From Marinirhabdus sp050859505 (GTDB lineage Bacteria; Bacteroidota; Bacteroidia; Flavobacteriales; Flavobacteriaceae), in the NCBI RefSeq assembly GCF_050859505.1, contig NZ_CP193934.1, positions 3,038,001 through 3,102,000 on the forward strand: a DNA stretch of 64,000 nt. The letters run 5' to 3'. Both the position numbers and the translations under genes were made by a program. The notes beneath the pieces are model-generated. The model saw only the letters and a list, made by a program, of their open reading frames with translations, ran no database searches and was not told the DNA's origin. This document shows positions 62,501-64,000 of the stretch, piece by piece (the stretch's first letter is position 1; every line of letters begins with the position of its first letter).

Positions 62501-63237
62501 GGGTATAAATGTTTATTGGCTCCAAAAAAACCACCGTGAGTCCCATTGGTAAACATGGGATGGTGCATAGCAAATACTACAGATTTATTTTTATTCTTTT
62601 CAAGCTCTAATTCCAATTCGATAAAAAATTTCTCCCGGGTTTTAATATCACAATTTTCATTCATGGTGGGATGTATATTCCAATCCTCCAAATACCATTG
62701 AGAGTCTATCATGATAAGTTGAATGTTTGGTGAAACCGAAACACTCTTAAGCGGGCATCCATCCATAGGTTGAAAGACATTTTCGCCTTGCATCTTTTCT
62801 TCAAGGTATTCCTGTTGTCTTTTTACACCTTCAAGACCATTATTATACCATTCATGGTTGCCCGGAATAAAGAAAATCTGTCCTTTAAAATCTGATGCCG
62901 AAGCAAGTTGCGCATCTAACATATATGCTGCACGCTCCCTATCTTCAGACGATTTAGGAGGCATACCATCTGGGTAGATATTATCCCCAAGAAAAATGGT
63001 GAAATTACCTTCGGTGTTTTTATCTTTTATATAGGTATTGTAGGCTGTTAGTCCGTCACTCATTCCGCCTAAGGGAGATTTCCCCGCATCTCCAACCAGA
63101 TAAAAGGTCTGTTCGATTGTTTTTGCAGCAGGATAGGTATATAAAGTTTCGGTATTTCTATATTGCGGGTTGTAAGTTGCACAGCTAATACATAGCAAGA
63201 GGGTTAAAAAATATAGCGGAAATAACTTTAACTTCAT
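59512..63237 (-). CDS. Metallophosphatase/outer-membrane barrel fusion
   Basis: Lipoprotein of 1241 residues from ATG 63237, which sits at the lipoprotein signal (MKLKLFPLYFLTLLLCISCA); the ATG at 63258 would only add seven residues. N-terminal calcineurin-like phosphatase with complete metal ligands: GD50, GDN (84-86), GNHEW (126-130), HH (225-226), GHEH (301-304). A middle region of about 500 residues follows. A C-terminal BamA/Omp85-like barrel (about 900-1241) ends VFGLNFGF. The enzyme would be displayed at the outer membrane. The paralogous gene begins 6 bp downstream, so both are one operon. Confidence 0.85.
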   Translation of the reverse strand: MKLKLFPLYFLTLLLCISCATYNPQYRNTETLYTYPAAKTIEQTFYLVGDAGKSPLGGMSDGLTAYNTYIKDKNTEGNFTIFLGDNIYPDGMPPKSSEDRERAAYMLDAQLASASDFKGQIFFIPGNHEWYNNGLEGVKRQQEYLEEKMQGENVFQPMDGCPLKSVSVSPNIQLIMIDSQWYLEDWNIHPTMNENCDIKTREKFFIELELELEKNKNKSVVFAMHHPMFTNGTHGGFFGANKHLYPTQRNIPLPGLSSLVAQIRSQGGVSVQDRYNELYNKFMNKLGAVARKHGNLIFASGHEHTLQHIEQDGLTQIVSGSAAKSGFASLGKDGLFAYGGQGFAVYDIFTDGSSYVRYFGADESNKPKLLYEKDIFKPKDSFNLSELPSSFPKTITTPIYKQDSINEALFFKTVWGKKYKKAFATPVNAQVGNLDSLYGGLTVVRENNTNDYKNLLLQDKAGNLYNMRALQKQALKFVNKRSILNNDKPENQDIDDPQNSDFIAPEAYGSEFYTASHPYAALAISNLADSITIFQDRPNLIYIPKQRALKNYNANFGDELYYISVAPSENNEGDRIFRYAKDIETTDDILLKLRKANNVKIDEQTYIKARLFDMLIGDWDREPDHWRWALYYTKGSDSVYVPIARNRNDAFASLDGDILDAARSVFGSSNQRHIYTENLTDFEWFNAEGLILDRALLQKSSVGQWKFVAEQIQSQLTDEVIDLAFENVPIQTRDESLEETIKTLKARRDNLLSIAQAYAEYLNKLKTIAGTDDRNYFEINRMDDGKTIVKEYNYSNGTKGKLEKEITYDQDKIKQVWIYGLDGEDVFEVLGEGESKTLVRLIGGQDNDTYIIKNGHRTRVYDHRSKPNTVTERNGAVIRFTDLYTLNTYDYRKQVGGESSFVATMGYNPDDGGRIGLQYIYEVNGFSRNPFSKQNRFNAGYYYDTSSFDVAYQGEIANLYKTLNLSFGARVTSPNFVQNYFGYGNETPNLQNDSGYDANRVEIQTFSGNVGLLRNSFFGSFFKLQARVEAISVHSTITGLTNPKNTAILDQTNFFGTLEGIYSYRSFDNARNPARGMLFDLNAGVTDNFKEVERFFGFLNTRIGFYNSLESSEKLVLKTNVQSQFNFGNRFDFYQAVNLGGANGLRGFREERFAGKSSLVGSADVRYSFNEFKIELFPVQIGLYAGADLGRVWTPSGNSEKWHNSYGAGLWINGRGGFTATSSLFHSTEDTRFVFGLNFGF

Positions 63238-63376
63238 AAAACAAATATTTTTGAGCAATTTACAGAATCCTTCAAGTATTCCAGTAGCTATTATAAAAGT
63301 TATAATGCTGTTAATTTAGCTAGTTCAATTAAAAAGGATAGTATTTTTTAGTAATTTGGTTCTTTAAAAACACCCT

Positions 63377-64000
63377 ATGAGTGACATTATTCAAAAGGCA
63401 GACGATTTCATATTAAACCTCTTTAAAGAGAAACTGCCCAATACGTTTACCTACCATAATTACACCCATTCTAAACGGGTTTATAAAAGTATAAACGAAA
63501 TTATTGAACACTCACAAATTTCTGTTAAAGATACTACAGTACTACGTTTAAGCGCTTTACTGCACGATACAGGCTACATTAACACAAGGGAAGGTCACGA
63601 AGAAGAAAGTGTAAAAATTGCTACCGAATTTCTTACTTCTGAAAACGTTGAAAAAGACATTATTGAAGGAGTTCAAAAATGCATCATGGCTACCAAGTTC
63701 AAAGGCACTCCAGTAGGAACTTTAGAGGAAATGATGCGTGATGCAGATGCATCACACTTTGGAAAGGATTATTTTCCGGAAGCAAGCGAATTTCTAAGAC
63801 AAGAATATCTATTGCAAAATGTTGAAGAATTTACCCCAACAGAATGGCGTGATGAAAACATAAGTGTACTTTCTGAAAAGCACCAATACTACAGTGAGTA
63901 CGCCTTGAAAAACTGGCAAAAAGAAAAGGAAAACAATCTAGCCCAACTTCTTAAAAGCAGAAAGAAAGAAAAGAAAAAATTTAAAAAAGAAGAATACAAA
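63377..64000 (+). CDS. HD-domain protein (N-terminal part, Pycsar-effector family), cut by window end
   Basis: 208 codons are visible and the frame is still open at 64000. HD motif LLHDTGY with H63/D64, and further conserved MRDADASHF. The helical HD region spans about 20-150, followed by a lysine-rich linker (KSRKKEKKKFKKEEYK). By recollection this is the N-terminal half of flavobacterial HD-DUF5706 proteins, whose membrane half resembles the stand-alone product at 26329-26937. The C-terminal part must lie beyond the window. Confidence 0.8.
   Translation, partial: MSDIIQKADDFILNLFKEKLPNTFTYHNYTHSKRVYKSINEIIEHSQISVKDTTVLRLSALLHDTGYINTREGHEEESVKIATEFLTSENVEKDIIEGVQKCIMATKFKGTPVGTLEEMMRDADASHFGKDYFPEASEFLRQEYLLQNVEEFTPTEWRDENISVLSEKHQYYSEYALKNWQKEKENNLAQLLKSRKKEKKKFKKEEYK

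Noticed and set aside
1..64000. tRNA, rRNA or CRISPR sequences
   Set aside because: No tRNA-like cloverleaf with a conserved T-arm, no rRNA similarity and no spaced repeat array was found when reading the gaps.

Overview
The window reads as chromosomal DNA of a Bacteroidota bacterium, most likely a marine member of the Flavobacteriaceae. The evidence is the low GC content, gliding-motility genes (gldF, gldG), a two-component system with a propeller sensor, a CarboxypepD_reg-type TonB receptor, many short lipoproteins, and promoter boxes of the TAnnTTTG type (clearest in front of dps). No rRNA, tRNA, CRISPR array, integrase or transposase was recognised.

Layout. 0.2-4 kb: propeller sensor kinase and its LuxR-type regulator. 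4-11.9 kb: housekeeping block (purC, phoH, a SAM hydroxide adenosyltransferase, a monooxygenase-fold protein, gldF, an unknown secreted protein, gldG, dnaN). 12-15.2 kb: an RsbQ-like alpha/beta hydrolase directly followed by a PAS hybrid histidine kinase. This pair is bracketed by the intact dnaN and a decayed copy of the dnaN 3' end, so it looks like an inserted module. 15.3-19.5 kb: a PQQ-type sugar dehydrogenase lipoprotein, a TonB receptor and two small membrane proteins. 19.8-28.6 kb: mnmE (carrying a palindromic repeat inside its coding sequence), an AlkD-like protein, a propeller lipoprotein, a Gre factor, a GAF histidine kinase, a stand-alone Pycsar-effector-like membrane protein and small membrane proteins.

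28.6-54.2 kb is one leftward cluster of about 25 genes for a surface polysaccharide. In transcription order it begins with PAPS supply and PAP removal (cysQ, double DUF2061, cysC, broken four-helix-bundle gene, cysD, cysN). Sugar-modifying and assembly genes follow: two sulfotransferases, a flippase, five glycosyltransferases, WbpD/WbpB-like enzymes, acetyltransferases and a candidate polymerase. It then has a bacillosamine-type set (PglC-, PglD-, PglE- and PglF-like) and ends with export genes (Wza, Wzc and Wzi types). The content predicts a sulfated capsule or exopolysaccharide made by a Wzx/Wzy route.

54.3-64 kb: dps behind a strong promoter, a propeller lipoprotein, two tandem giant metallophosphatase/outer-membrane-barrel fusions (the downstream one has lost nearly all its metal ligands), and the start of an HD-domain gene cut by the window end. 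Its encoded N-terminus resembles the HD half of Pycsar-effector family proteins.
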